Source: Rhizobium terrae
GTDB lineage: Bacteria > Pseudomonadota > Alphaproteobacteria > Rhizobiales > Rhizobiaceae
NCBI RefSeq assembly: GCF_003425685.1
Contig: NZ_QJKM01000006.1
Span: forward strand, 124,001-188,000
Reading direction: 5' to 3'
Length of the DNA stretch: 64,000 nt
In this document: one piece after another, positions 7,956 to 15,283 of the stretch
Numbering within the stretch: the stretch's first letter is position 1
Layout of the letters: each line of letters starts with the position of its first letter
Notes under the pieces: generated by a model
Told to the model about the DNA's origin: nothing
Databases searched by the model: none
The model's input: only the letters and a program-made list of their open reading frames with translations
Program-made: the position numbers and the translations under genes

Positions 7956-9494
7956 ATGACCATGTTCCTGAAAAGCCGTCATTTTGCGCTTGCCTGTGCC
8001 GTTGCGGGCAGCCTCGTGTTCCCGCTCGCGGCCAGTGCAGCGACGCTTAACGTGATGCAGAGCGAAGCGCCGCGCTCGATGGATCCGGGCGACCAGACCG
8101 CGACCTATACGGCGGCGCTGCTCGACCCGATGTACGAGGGCCTCGTCAAGCGCGATACCGATCTCTCCCTGAAGCCGGCGCTCGCCACCGAATGGTCGGC
8201 GGATGCGTCCGGCCTCGTCTGGACCTTCAAGCTGCGCCCGAACGTGAAATTCCATGACGGCGCCGCTTTCGATGCCGACGCCGTGGTCAAGAACTTCGCC
8301 CGTCATCTCGACACCAAGCGCGGCCTTGCCGCCTCCGGCCGTCTGCGCACCTTTCTCGACAGCGTCACCGCCGTCGAACCGATGACCGTTCAGTTCAAGT
8401 TGAAGACCCAGTATCCGGCCTTCCTGGCGCTGCTGACCACCGGCCCCTGCCTGATGGTCAGTCCCACGGCGGATGCGGCCGGCACGATCGGCTCCAAGGC
8501 GGTCGGCACAGGTCCCTACAAGCTTCAGGAATACAAGTCCGGGGAATACGTGATCCAGGCCAAGAACACCGACTGGTGGGGCGGCGCGCCGAAGGGCGAG
8601 GATCAGATCAAGTGGACCTGGACGGCCGAGCCCTCGGTGATGAACATGGCGCTGCAGACCGGCGACGCCGATGTCATCAACCCGTTCCCGGCGGCGTTCG
8701 CCGCGCAGGTGAAGGCGAACCCGGAGATGAAGCTTTCGACCACCGATGGTTCCGCCGTCTTCTGGGTCTCGCTCAATACCAAGCTGAAGCCGCTCGACGA
8801 CGTGCGTGTCCGCCAGGCGCTGAACTACGCGACCGACCGTGAAGGCATCGTCAAGGCGTTCATGAACGGCTTCGCGACGCCGGCCAACTCGCCGCTTGCT
8901 CCGGTGACGCCCGGTTACGACAAGTCGCTTTCGCCCTATACCTATAATATCGAGAAGGCGAAGCAGCTCCTGAAGGACGCCGGTTATCCGGACGGCTTTT
9001 CGATGAGCACGATCGTACAGGAGCAGGAAGCCCGTATCGGTGAACTGCTGCAGGCGATGTGGGCCAAGGCTGGCGTCAAGCTGGAAGTCCGCAAGATGGA
9101 GGGCGGCGTCTGGTCGAAGGCGGCTTTCCTCGATCCGGCCGGCAAGGAGAAGGACAATATCGGTTCGTCGATCGCCTCCTGGTCTTCCGGCGTCAACGGC
9201 GCGGACCTGCAGTTCCGTCCGCTCTACTACTCGAAGAGCGCATCCCCGGCCGGCGCCAATCTCGGCTTCTTCGCCGATGCCAAGCTCGACGAGCTGATCG
9301 ACAAGGCGGCCTCGACGCTCGACGAGAAGGCCCGCAACGCGATCTATGTCGATGCCCAGAAGCTGGTCAACGAGCAGGCGCCGCATGTGCTGCTCTATAC
9401 CAAGCAGGACCTCTTTGCGACGCGCGCCGGCGTCAAGGGCGCCTGGGTCATTCCGGGCGGTCTGATCGTCGTCAAGGAAGCGAAGAAGCAGTGA
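7956..9494 (+). CDS. ABC transporter substrate-binding protein, dipeptide/oligopeptide type (SBP_bac_5)
   Basis: A 512-residue periplasmic binding protein. Residues 1-28 are a Sec signal peptide (charged start, ALACAVAGSLVFPLAASAA). The mature chain follows the DppA/OppA plan: APRSMDPGDQTATYTAALLD, then LVWTFKLRPNVKFHDGAAFD, and VRQALNYATDREGIVKAF. This family binds peptides, but also muropeptides, nickel chelates and some sugars. Its neighbours (ROK repressor, ROK kinase, M81 peptidase, CutC) suggest a ligand with both a sugar and an amide part. First gene of a five-gene operon; AAGGGTG nine bases before the ATG. Confidence 0.9.
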   Translation: MTMFLKSRHFALACAVAGSLVFPLAASAATLNVMQSEAPRSMDPGDQTATYTAALLDPMYEGLVKRDTDLSLKPALATEWSADASGLVWTFKLRPNVKFHDGAAFDADAVVKNFARHLDTKRGLAASGRLRTFLDSVTAVEPMTVQFKLKTQYPAFLALLTTGPCLMVSPTADAAGTIGSKAVGTGPYKLQEYKSGEYVIQAKNTDWWGGAPKGEDQIKWTWTAEPSVMNMALQTGDADVINPFPAAFAAQVKANPEMKLSTTDGSAVFWVSLNTKLKPLDDVRVRQALNYATDREGIVKAFMNGFATPANSPLAPVTPGYDKSLSPYTYNIEKAKQLLKDAGYPDGFSMSTIVQEQEARIGELLQAMWAKAGVKLEVRKMEGGVWSKAAFLDPAGKEKDNIGSSIASWSSGVNGADLQFRPLYYSKSASPAGANLGFFADAKLDELIDKAASTLDEKARNAIYVDAQKLVNEQAPHVLLYTKQDLFATRAGVKGAWVIPGGLIVVKEAKKQ

Positions 9495-9503
9495 GTCATT
9501 GGC

Positions 9504-9532
9504 GGCGGGTGGAGCGATCCGCCCGCCTTTTT
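9504..9532 (+). terminator. Hairpin with T-run between the binding-protein and permease genes (attenuator)
   Basis: Ten-base stem 9504-9513/9518-9527 (one wobble pair), loop GCGA, followed by TTTTT. It lies 10 bp after the binding-protein stop and before the first permease. Partial termination or mRNA stabilisation here would give more binding protein than permease, a common arrangement in ABC operons. Confidence 0.75.
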
Positions 9533-9578
9533 CTATTTTCGTGGATGAGGCAATCCGGCCTCGAGAGATAGCGGGCGG

Positions 9579-10499
9579 ATGAAAGCCTATATCGTCAAGA
9601 AACTGCTGGCCCTGCCGCTGATCCTGATTGGCGTGTCGCTGCTGGTCTTCGTCGCGATCCGCGCGCTGCCGGGCGATCCGGCGCGGCTGATGGCGGGGCC
9701 GGAAGCGACGCAGGAAGCGGTCGACGCCATGACGGCGCGGCTCGATCTCGACCGCAGCCTGCCGGAGCAATATGCATCGTTTGCCTATGATGCCGTGCGG
9801 GGCGATCTGGGCCTATCGATCAAGTCGAAGCTGCCAGTGACGGCCGAAATCGCCGAGCGTCTGCCTTTCACCATCGGGCTTGCCATCACCGCCTATCTGA
9901 TCGCCATCGGTATCGGCGTGCCGGCGGGCATGATCGCCGCCATTTACCGGCACGGCTGGCCGGATCAGGCGGTGATGATCCTCGCGATCGCCGGCGCGTC
10001 TATCGCCAATTTCTGGCTGGCGCTGATGGCGATGAACACGTTTTCCGTCCAGCTCGGCTGGCTGCCGCTGCTCGGCGCCCAGTCCTGGAAGAGTTTCATC
10101 CTGCCGTCGATCACCCTTGCCGTGCTGCCGACCGCCGTCATCGCCCGCATGACGCGCTCCAGCATGATCGAGGTGATGAGCCAGGATTATATCAGGACCG
10201 CCTATGCCAAGGGTGTTGCGCCCGGCAAGATCTACTGGAGCCATGCGCTGAGAAACGCGCTGATCCCGATCATCACCATCGTTGGGCTGAATTTCGGCAG
10301 TCTGATGGGCGGGGCTGTGGTCACCGAGTCCGTCTTCAACTGGCCGGGTATCGGCCGCTTCCTCGTCGATGCGGTGCGATATCGCGATTATCCGGTCATC
10401 CAGGGCGTGACGCTCGTCGCGGTCACCGGCGTCGTCCTGATGAATTTCCTGGCCGAACTGCTGATCGCCGTCCTCAATCCTAAGATAAGGTTCGACTGA
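9579..10499 (+). CDS. ABC transporter permease, DppB/OppB type
   Basis: A 306-residue inner-membrane protein with six predicted hydrophobic spans. It starts YIVKKLLALPLILIGVSLLV and has RALPGDPARLMAGPEA in the first periplasmic loop, both typical of DppB. The cytoplasmic coupling loop DYIRTAYAKGVAPGKIYWSH is the EAA-type ATPase contact. It overlaps the next permease gene by one base (TGATG). It forms the channel with the DppC-type subunit. Confidence 0.9.
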   Translation: MKAYIVKKLLALPLILIGVSLLVFVAIRALPGDPARLMAGPEATQEAVDAMTARLDLDRSLPEQYASFAYDAVRGDLGLSIKSKLPVTAEIAERLPFTIGLAITAYLIAIGIGVPAGMIAAIYRHGWPDQAVMILAIAGASIANFWLALMAMNTFSVQLGWLPLLGAQSWKSFILPSITLAVLPTAVIARMTRSSMIEVMSQDYIRTAYAKGVAPGKIYWSHALRNALIPIITIVGLNFGSLMGGAVVTESVFNWPGIGRFLVDAVRYRDYPVIQGVTLVAVTGVVLMNFLAELLIAVLNPKIRFD

Positions 10500-11365
10500 T
10501 GGCATCGATCGAGACCGATAACGCCGCACGCCGGCCGATGGTTCTCAAGGCGCTGCGCTGGGTCAACGGCCATCGCAGCGTGGCGCTCGGCGGCTTCCTG
10601 GTCGGCATCATCGTGCTGGCGGCGATCTTCGCACCGTTCATCGCGCCCGCCGACCCTTACGTGCAGGATCTGCTTGCGACCATGGAGCCGCCGTCCTTCG
10701 CGCATCCGTTCGGCACGGACGACAACGGCCGCGACATCTTCACCCGCGTCATCTACGGCGCGCGCATCTCACTTATCGAAGTGGTGCTCAGCGTCGGGCT
10801 GGCGGTTCTCGTCGGCGTCCCGCTCGGCATCCTGTCGGGCATGAGCGGCCGTTACGTCGATCAGGCGATCATGTGGACGATGGATATCCTGTTCGCCTTT
10901 CCGGGCATCGTGCTCGCCATCCTCATCGTCAGCGTGCTCGGCACGAGCCTGATCAATCTCTTGATCGCCATTGCGATCTTCTCTGTGCCGGTCTATGCCC
11001 GCCTCAGCCGAAACCTGACGCTGGGCTTGAAAAACATGGAATATGTGGAGGCGGCCCATTCGCTCGGTATCTCGCGGCGGCGCATCATGACCCATTATAT
11101 CCTGCGCAACGCGATCGGCCCGATCATCGTCCAGTCGACGCTGACCGCAGGCACAGTCATCCTGTCGGCCGCAAGCCTTTCCTTCCTCGGCCTCGGCGCC
11201 CAGCCGCCGTTGCCGGAATGGGGTGCGATGATGAGCGACGGCCGCAACTATCTGGGACTCAACATCTGGATGTCGCTCTTCCCCGGCCTCGCGATCATGA
11301 TCACGGTGCTCGGCTTCAACATTCTGGGCGATGGCCTGCGCGACCTCCTGGATCCGCGCCGATGA
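10499..11365 (+). CDS. ABC transporter permease, DppC/OppC type
   Basis: A 288-residue inner-membrane protein, six hydrophobic spans. The family block FGTDDNGRDIFTRVIYGARI is present at about residues 71-90, and the ATPase coupling loop is YVEAAHSLGISRRRIMTHYI. It overlaps the kinase gene downstream by four bases (ATGA), so the two are translationally coupled. The operon continues with a kinase and CutC rather than DppD/DppF; no matching ATPase gene for this importer is in the window, so it must borrow one or have it elsewhere. Confidence 0.9.
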   Translation: MASIETDNAARRPMVLKALRWVNGHRSVALGGFLVGIIVLAAIFAPFIAPADPYVQDLLATMEPPSFAHPFGTDDNGRDIFTRVIYGARISLIEVVLSVGLAVLVGVPLGILSGMSGRYVDQAIMWTMDILFAFPGIVLAILIVSVLGTSLINLLIAIAIFSVPVYARLSRNLTLGLKNMEYVEAAHSLGISRRRIMTHYILRNAIGPIIVQSTLTAGTVILSAASLSFLGLGAQPPLPEWGAMMSDGRNYLGLNIWMSLFPGLAIMITVLGFNILGDGLRDLLDPRR

Positions 11366-12381
11366 GCATTCTTGCCCCGACATCTCGCACGACAGGCCAG
11401 ACGGATTCTGCCAAACCGGTCTTTTGCGTGGATATCGGCGGGTCGTTCATGAAGTTCGCCGTGTCGCCGGCCCCGGGTGCCCTGGTGCCGCTCGAGAAGG
11501 TCGCGACGCCGGCTGCGAGCTGGGAGGAGCTCGCGAATTCGCTTTCCGCCCTGATCGAGAGCAATGCACATGCCGGCGCTCCGGCATCGCCGCTGGCGCT
11601 GTCGATTGCGGGCCTCATCGATCCGCGCGACGGCGTGGCGACTTCGGCCAACATCCCGTGCATCACCGGGCGGCGGATCGGCGACGAACTCGCGGCAATC
11701 CTCGGCCGGCCGGTGCTGGCTGCCAACGATGCCGACTGTCTGACGTTGGCCGAAGCCAATGAAGGTGTGGGCCGTGGCCACTCCGTCGTCTTCTGCGCCA
11801 TCATGGGGACCGGTATCGGTGGCGGGCTGGCGATCGATGGGCGGCTGGTGCGCGGCGCCGGCGGCGTCACGGGCGAGTGGGGCCATGGACCTATCCTCAA
11901 CACGACGGTCGAACTCGATGGCGAAACGCTGCATGTTCCGCGCTTTTCCTGCGGCTGCGGGCAATCGGGCTGCGTCGATACGATCGGCGGGGCGCGCGGC
12001 ATCGAGAGGCTGCATTCCTTCCTGCACGGATGCGAGGAGACGAGCTACCGGATACTGGAGAATTGGCAGTCGGGCGAAGCGCGGGCTGCAAGAACCGTTG
12101 CCGTCTATCTCGAACTGATTGCCGATCCGCTGGCGCTCTCGGTCAATGTCACCGGTGCCTCGATCGTGCCGGTCGGTGGCGGGCTCGCCTCCGTCACGCC
12201 GCTGATCGATGCACTCGACCGGGCGGTGCGGAAGCGCATCCTCAACCGTTTCGGCCATCCGCTGGTCGTGCCGGCGCTGCGTCAGGAGGATGGCGGGCTG
12301 GTGGGGGCGGCCGTGCTCGGCCACCAGAGCGGCGCCGGTGGCGCGGAAGATGTTGCCGCCGTCGGCCGCAAGGGAGGCTGA
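11362..12381 (+). CDS. ROK-family sugar kinase (N-acetyl-amino-sugar/glucokinase type)
   Basis: A 339-residue cytoplasmic protein lacking a DNA-binding domain, so a kinase rather than a repressor. The phosphate-binding motif FCVDIGGSFMKFAV is at about residues 22-35, the catalytic Asp lies in AANDADCLTLAEA, the glycine-rich GTGIGGGLAIDG follows, and the zinc motif is CGCGQSGCVDT. ROK kinases phosphorylate glucose, N-acetylglucosamine or N-acetylmannosamine at the expense of ATP; the exact sugar cannot be read. Translationally coupled to the DppC-type permease, which argues that the imported ligand contains or yields a hexose or amino sugar. Confidence 0.88.
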   Translation: MSILAPTSRTTGQTDSAKPVFCVDIGGSFMKFAVSPAPGALVPLEKVATPAASWEELANSLSALIESNAHAGAPASPLALSIAGLIDPRDGVATSANIPCITGRRIGDELAAILGRPVLAANDADCLTLAEANEGVGRGHSVVFCAIMGTGIGGGLAIDGRLVRGAGGVTGEWGHGPILNTTVELDGETLHVPRFSCGCGQSGCVDTIGGARGIERLHSFLHGCEETSYRILENWQSGEARAARTVAVYLELIADPLALSVNVTGASIVPVGGGLASVTPLIDALDRAVRKRILNRFGHPLVVPALRQEDGGLVGAAVLGHQSGAGGAEDVAAVGRKGG

Positions 12382-13125
12382 ATGTCCATTCTGCTGGAAG
12401 TCTGCGTCGATAGTCCCGAAGGGGTTGCCGCGGCAATCGCCGGAGGCGCGAACCGCATCGAACTCTGCGCGGCGCTCGATCTCGGCGGGTTGACGCCGCC
12501 GCCCGGCATGATGGCTTTGGCGGCCAGGGCGCCGATCCCGGTCTATGCTATCATCCGGCCACGCGCCGGCAATTTCATCTTCGATACCGACAACGAAGCC
12601 GCCATGCTGGCCGATATCGACGCGGCCCGGGCCTTTGGGCTCGCCGGCGTGGTGATCGGCGCGAGCCTGCCCGACATGACGCTCGACCTGCCGATGCTGA
12701 AGCGGCTGAGGGACCATGCCAAGGGGCTCGGCGTCACGCTGCATCGCGCCTTCGATCTGGTGCCGGATCCGTTCGAGGCGCTCGAACAGGCGATCGATCT
12801 CGGCGTCGAGCGTGTGCTGACGTCGGGGCTGAAGGTGACGGGGCCGGAGGGCATCGATCTCATCCGGCAGCTCGTCGAGCGGGCAGGGGATCGCGTCTCG
12901 ATCATGCCGGGCGGCGGCATCAACCTCTCGACGGTCGCGCGGATGGTGGGTGAGACCGGCGTGCACGAAGTTCACAGTTCGTGCCGGAGGCCTGTCGAAA
13001 GCACCGACCAGCGGGCGATCGCCTTCGGCTTCCAGGCGCCCGTTTCCTACGCGACGGACAGCGGGATCGTGCGTCGGATGCGCGGCCTGCTCGATGAGAT
13101 CGGCGCCGCCCGCCGGCCATCCTAG
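12382..13125 (+). CDS. cutC: CutC-family protein
   Basis: A 247-residue TIM-barrel protein of the CutC family, full length. It opens LLEVCVDSPEGVAAAIAGGA and has the family blocks ANRIELCAAL, LGGLTPPPGMM, VYAIIRPRAGNFIF and IMPGGGINLSTVARM. CutC was named for a copper-tolerance phenotype, but its biochemical activity is still unclear. The start codon follows the kinase stop directly, with AAGGGAGG just upstream, so it is the last gene of the importer/kinase operon. This position suggests a role in metabolism of the imported compound rather than in copper handling. Its stop codon overlaps the end of a decayed gene on the other strand. Confidence 0.9.
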   Translation: MSILLEVCVDSPEGVAAAIAGGANRIELCAALDLGGLTPPPGMMALAARAPIPVYAIIRPRAGNFIFDTDNEAAMLADIDAARAFGLAGVVIGASLPDMTLDLPMLKRLRDHAKGLGVTLHRAFDLVPDPFEALEQAIDLGVERVLTSGLKVTGPEGIDLIRQLVERAGDRVSIMPGGGINLSTVARMVGETGVHEVHSSCRRPVESTDQRAIAFGFQAPVSYATDSGIVRRMRGLLDEIGAARRPS

Positions 13126-13290
13126 GCGGCCGCTTCCATCCGCTCGATCAGATTGACGACACCGTCCGCAGCCGTTCCATCCGTTTCACGCAAAGCTCTC
13201 CGGCAAGCCGGCCGTTGCGCGTCTCGATCGCGGCCATGATCGCGTCGAGTTCGGCGAGCCGCTCCGGATAGGGGATATTTTGGAAGAGGA
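13122..13290 (-). pseudogene. Decayed C-terminal remnant of a GntR/FCD regulator
   Basis: Read leftward, one frame gives NIPYPERLAELDAIMAAIET, then RNGRLAGELCVKRME; after a frameshift near 13185 a second frame continues TAADGVVNLIERMEAAA and stops at 13122. The spaced pattern resembles the last two helices of FCD-domain GntR regulators. The upstream part is missing and replaced by a hairpin. It ends tail-to-tail with cutC, overlapping its stop by three bases. The call is by pattern only. Confidence 0.4.
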
Positions 13291-13293
13291 CTT

Positions 13294-13328
13294 TGCGGCA
13301 GGTCGTGAGGGGGATACGACCTGCCGCA
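13294..13328. repeat. Perfect 13-bp inverted repeat
   Basis: TGCGGCAGGTCGT at 13294-13306 and its exact complement at 13316-13328, nine-base spacer, no T-run on either side. It sits where the decayed GntR remnant breaks off. It could be a deletion end-point, a bidirectional transcription stop or a binding site. The following 120 bp up to the fixK end hold nothing I can assign. Confidence 0.6.
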
Positions 13329-13448
13329 GGTGGTCCGGGAGGAGAATGATGGGATATTTCGGTATTACGATAGGCACTTCATCCGGGCGATCACTGGCAT
13401 TCCCGCCGGATGTCATTTCATGTCATGCACTTACGATCATTTCATGCT

Positions 13449-14102
13449 TCATGCGCAGTGGCTGCGGAGTGCTTCGAGCTTCTTGATTTCGACGCAGCGA
13501 ATGCTCCGCAGTTTGATAAGGCCCGCGGAACGGAGTTTCGCGAAAACGCGCGACACCGTTTCGATCGTCAGGCCCAAATAATCGGCGATGTCCAGGCGGG
13601 TCATCGGCAGGTCGAAATATTCCAGCCCGCCCTGGCGCTCCGCCATGTCGAGGAGAAAGCCGGAAATCCGTTCCACCGCCGTCTGGCGGCCGATCATCAG
13701 AATGTGTTCCTGGGCGCGCAGCATTCCGCGCAGCGCCAGAACCAGAAGCTCCGGGGAGGCTTGGTCGTTGGCCGGGCGGCTGAGGGCGCGCAGCCCGGTC
13801 GGGATAATGGCTTCGGCGAAGAAGCTATGGGTCCGGTCCGCCTCGAACCCAAAAGTCTCTCCAGCCAGATGGAAGGCGATAACCTGTCTCCGTCCATCCG
13901 ACAGCAGGCGGTGTATGCGCACGGCGCCGAATTCGATCTGGAAGAATGTGCCGGCCTTGTCGCCGGGAGCGTAGATTTCCGCACCCGCATTGAAGGTGGT
14001 CACCGAATGCGACCGCGGGAAACCAGCGGTCGGAGAGGAGATCGCCATCGGCTGACTCGGAGCGAGCGCCCTGTCGGTGGCATAAGCGGTTGCGGTCTGC
14101 AT
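13449..14102 (-). CDS. fixK: FixK-type Crp/Fnr transcriptional regulator
   Basis: A 217-residue protein. An N-terminal cNMP-like sensor fold (ITTFNAG-type strand, then VRIHRLLSDGRRQVIAFHLA and GETFGFEADR) lacks the Fnr iron-sulfur cysteines, as usual for FixK. The C-terminal helix-turn-helix MTRLDIADYLGLTIETVSRV contains the E-x-x-S-R of the FNR/FixK class, which recognises TTGAT-N4-ATCAA. FixK activates microaerobic genes (fixNOQP, fixGHIS and others) under FixLJ. The start at 14102 is preferred over 14141 because AAGGGGAG lies eight bases upstream. It is the last gene of the fixL-fixJ-receiver-fixK cluster and has a FixJ-like site about 70 bp upstream. Confidence 0.85.
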   Translation of the reverse strand: MQTATAYATDRALAPSQPMAISSPTAGFPRSHSVTTFNAGAEIYAPGDKAGTFFQIEFGAVRIHRLLSDGRRQVIAFHLAGETFGFEADRTHSFFAEAIIPTGLRALSRPANDQASPELLVLALRGMLRAQEHILMIGRQTAVERISGFLLDMAERQGGLEYFDLPMTRLDIADYLGLTIETVSRVFAKLRSAGLIKLRSIRCVEIKKLEALRSHCA

Positions 14103-14171
14103 CTGACTTTCTCCCCTTGCTGTGATCTCAAGATGCCTCAAGACGTGGGTGGGAGAAATTCGGTTGTATCA

Positions 14172-14188
14172 CTAGGGGGATTTACGTA
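14172..14188 (-). promoter_or_regulatory. Putative FixJ-binding site upstream of fixK
   Basis: On the minus strand this reads TACGTAAATCCCCCTAG, close to the TACGTAGTTTCCC-type site bound by phosphorylated FixJ in the Sinorhizobium meliloti fixK promoter. It is 70-86 bases ahead of the fixK start, which would place it near -35 to -50 of a typical transcript. Recognised from memory of the site, not from an alignment. Confidence 0.5.
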
Positions 14189-14208
14189 GCGGCAGGCGCC
14201 AGCCGGCC

Positions 14209-14550
14209 TCAGGCCGTCAGAGCCAACTTCCTGACAAGGCTGAGAAGCTCGGCGCCGTCAAACGGCTTCATGAGGGTCAGGCCGGGATTTTCCAGGATGG
14301 GCGGGGAAATGCCGTCGGTGAGCAGGATGACCGCGTGGCTTGAATTGCGCAGGCACTGCCGCGCATCGCTGGAGCGCAGGACCTGATCGTCGATGATCAT
14401 GCATAGGGCAGGGAGGGCCGAGTGGCGGCATTTGCGCCAGGTTTCGTAGGCTTCGACCTGGTATCCTTCCACTTCAAGCGCAAACGTCAGCGATTGCCGG
14501 AGGCCGAGGTCCGGCGCAATGACAACGATATGTTTTGAAGGTGACTGCAC
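14209..14550 (-). CDS. Receiver-only protein, candidate FixT-type antikinase of FixL
   Basis: A 113-residue single-domain protein with a degenerate receiver fold: strand IVVIAPD replaces the usual acidic pair, CMIIDDQVL holds the likely phospho-acceptor Asp54, LLTDG gives the strand-4 Thr, and LMKPFDG the conserved Lys-Pro. Cysteines are at 41, 50 and 66. In Caulobacter, FixT is a receiver-fold protein that binds an iron-sulfur cluster through cysteines and inhibits FixL; in S. meliloti fixT is activated by FixK. The location between fixJ and fixK, plus a FixK-type box upstream at 14626-14639, fits that role. The start is GTG with a weak ribosome site. Identity as FixT is inference; it could be another single-domain receiver. 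Confidence 0.65.
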   Translation of the reverse strand: MQSPSKHIVVIAPDLGLRQSLTFALEVEGYQVEAYETWRKCRHSALPALCMIIDDQVLRSSDARQCLRNSSHAVILLTDGISPPILENPGLTLMKPFDGAELLSLVRKLALTA

Positions 14551-14597
14551 AAAAATTTCCGCGCGAGTAAGGCGGTTGAACGTTCGCTTGAAACCTT

Positions 14598-14639
14598 CGT
14601 CTAGCCCTCAAAAAGGACGTCCGCTTTGCTCTAGATCAA
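14598..14639 (-). promoter_or_regulatory. FixK/FNR-type box (anaerobox) and -10 for the receiver gene
   Basis: On the minus strand TTGAT-ctag-AGCAA (14626-14639) matches the FixK/Fnr consensus TTGAT-N4-ATCAA at nine of ten positions. A -10-like TAGACG is at 14598-14603, with 32 bp between the two centres, the distance expected for an activator site at about -41.5. It lies about 80 bases ahead of the GTG start of the receiver-only gene. Confidence 0.65.
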
Positions 14640-14665
14640 GAAATCCCAAATAATCTGCAAGAATA

Positions 14666-15283
14666 TTAGGGGCCGAAACCGGCGGCGATCGCCATCCGGA
14701 CGAGCTGGGGCAGGCTCTTCGCCTTCATCTTGGCCATGACGTTCGCCCGATGGACCTCGACCGTCCTGGGGCTTATGTCGAGATCATAGGCGATCGATTT
14801 ATTCGGCAACCCGGCGACGACGGCGGACAGCACCTGTCGCTCCCTGTCGCTCAGGCTTTCGAGGCGTATCTGCACCTCTGCCGTGTCGTCGGTCTCCACG
14901 GATTTGTCCGAAAGCAGCAGGGCCGCCCGCTGGATTGCATCGACGATCACCGTGTCTTCGAAAGGCTTCTCGATGAAATCGACCGCGCCGGCCTTCATCG
15001 CTTCCACCGCCATCGGCACGTCGCCGTGGCCCGTGATGACGATGGCCGGTACGTTCAATCGGGTCGTCGTCAACCGGCGGATGAGCTCGACGCCCGTCAT
15101 GTCCGGCATGCGCAGGTCGGTTATCAGCACGCCGTTGCGGATGCTCGGTGCGAACTGCAGGAAGGCCGACGCCGTTTCATGCATGCGGACGGCAAACCCG
15201 TTCATGGTCAGCATGAAGGCGAGCGACTTCCTGACCGGTTCCTCATCGTCGACGACATGGACCGTATAGTCACCCGTCTGCAT
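14666..15283 (-). CDS. fixJ: FixJ response regulator
   Basis: A 205-residue two-domain regulator. The receiver (residues 1-125) has [20 protein letters not shown], the phospho-acceptor Asp in [13 protein letters not shown], and [20 protein letters not shown]; the C-terminal LuxR/NarL helix-turn-helix reads [20 protein letters not shown]. These stretches are nearly identical to S. meliloti FixJ. Phosphorylated by FixL under low oxygen, FixJ activates fixK and, in diazotrophs, nifA. Start supported by AAGGAGGAG; it overlaps fixL by 14 bp, so the pair is translationally coupled. Confidence 0.96.
   Translation of the reverse strand: MQTGDYTVHVVDDEEPVRKSLAFMLTMNGFAVRMHETASAFLQFAPSIRNGVLITDLRMPDMTGVELIRRLTTTRLNVPAIVITGHGDVPMAVEAMKAGAVDFIEKPFEDTVIVDAIQRAALLLSDKSVETDDTAEVQIRLESLSDRERQVLSAVVAGLPNKSIAYDLDISPRTVEVHRANVMAKMKAKSLPQLVRMAIAAGFGP

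Noticed and set aside
11248..12975. A 575-codon minus-strand frame across the DppC-type, kinase and cutC genes
   Set aside because: It overlaps three coupled genes with clear family motifs and has none itself.
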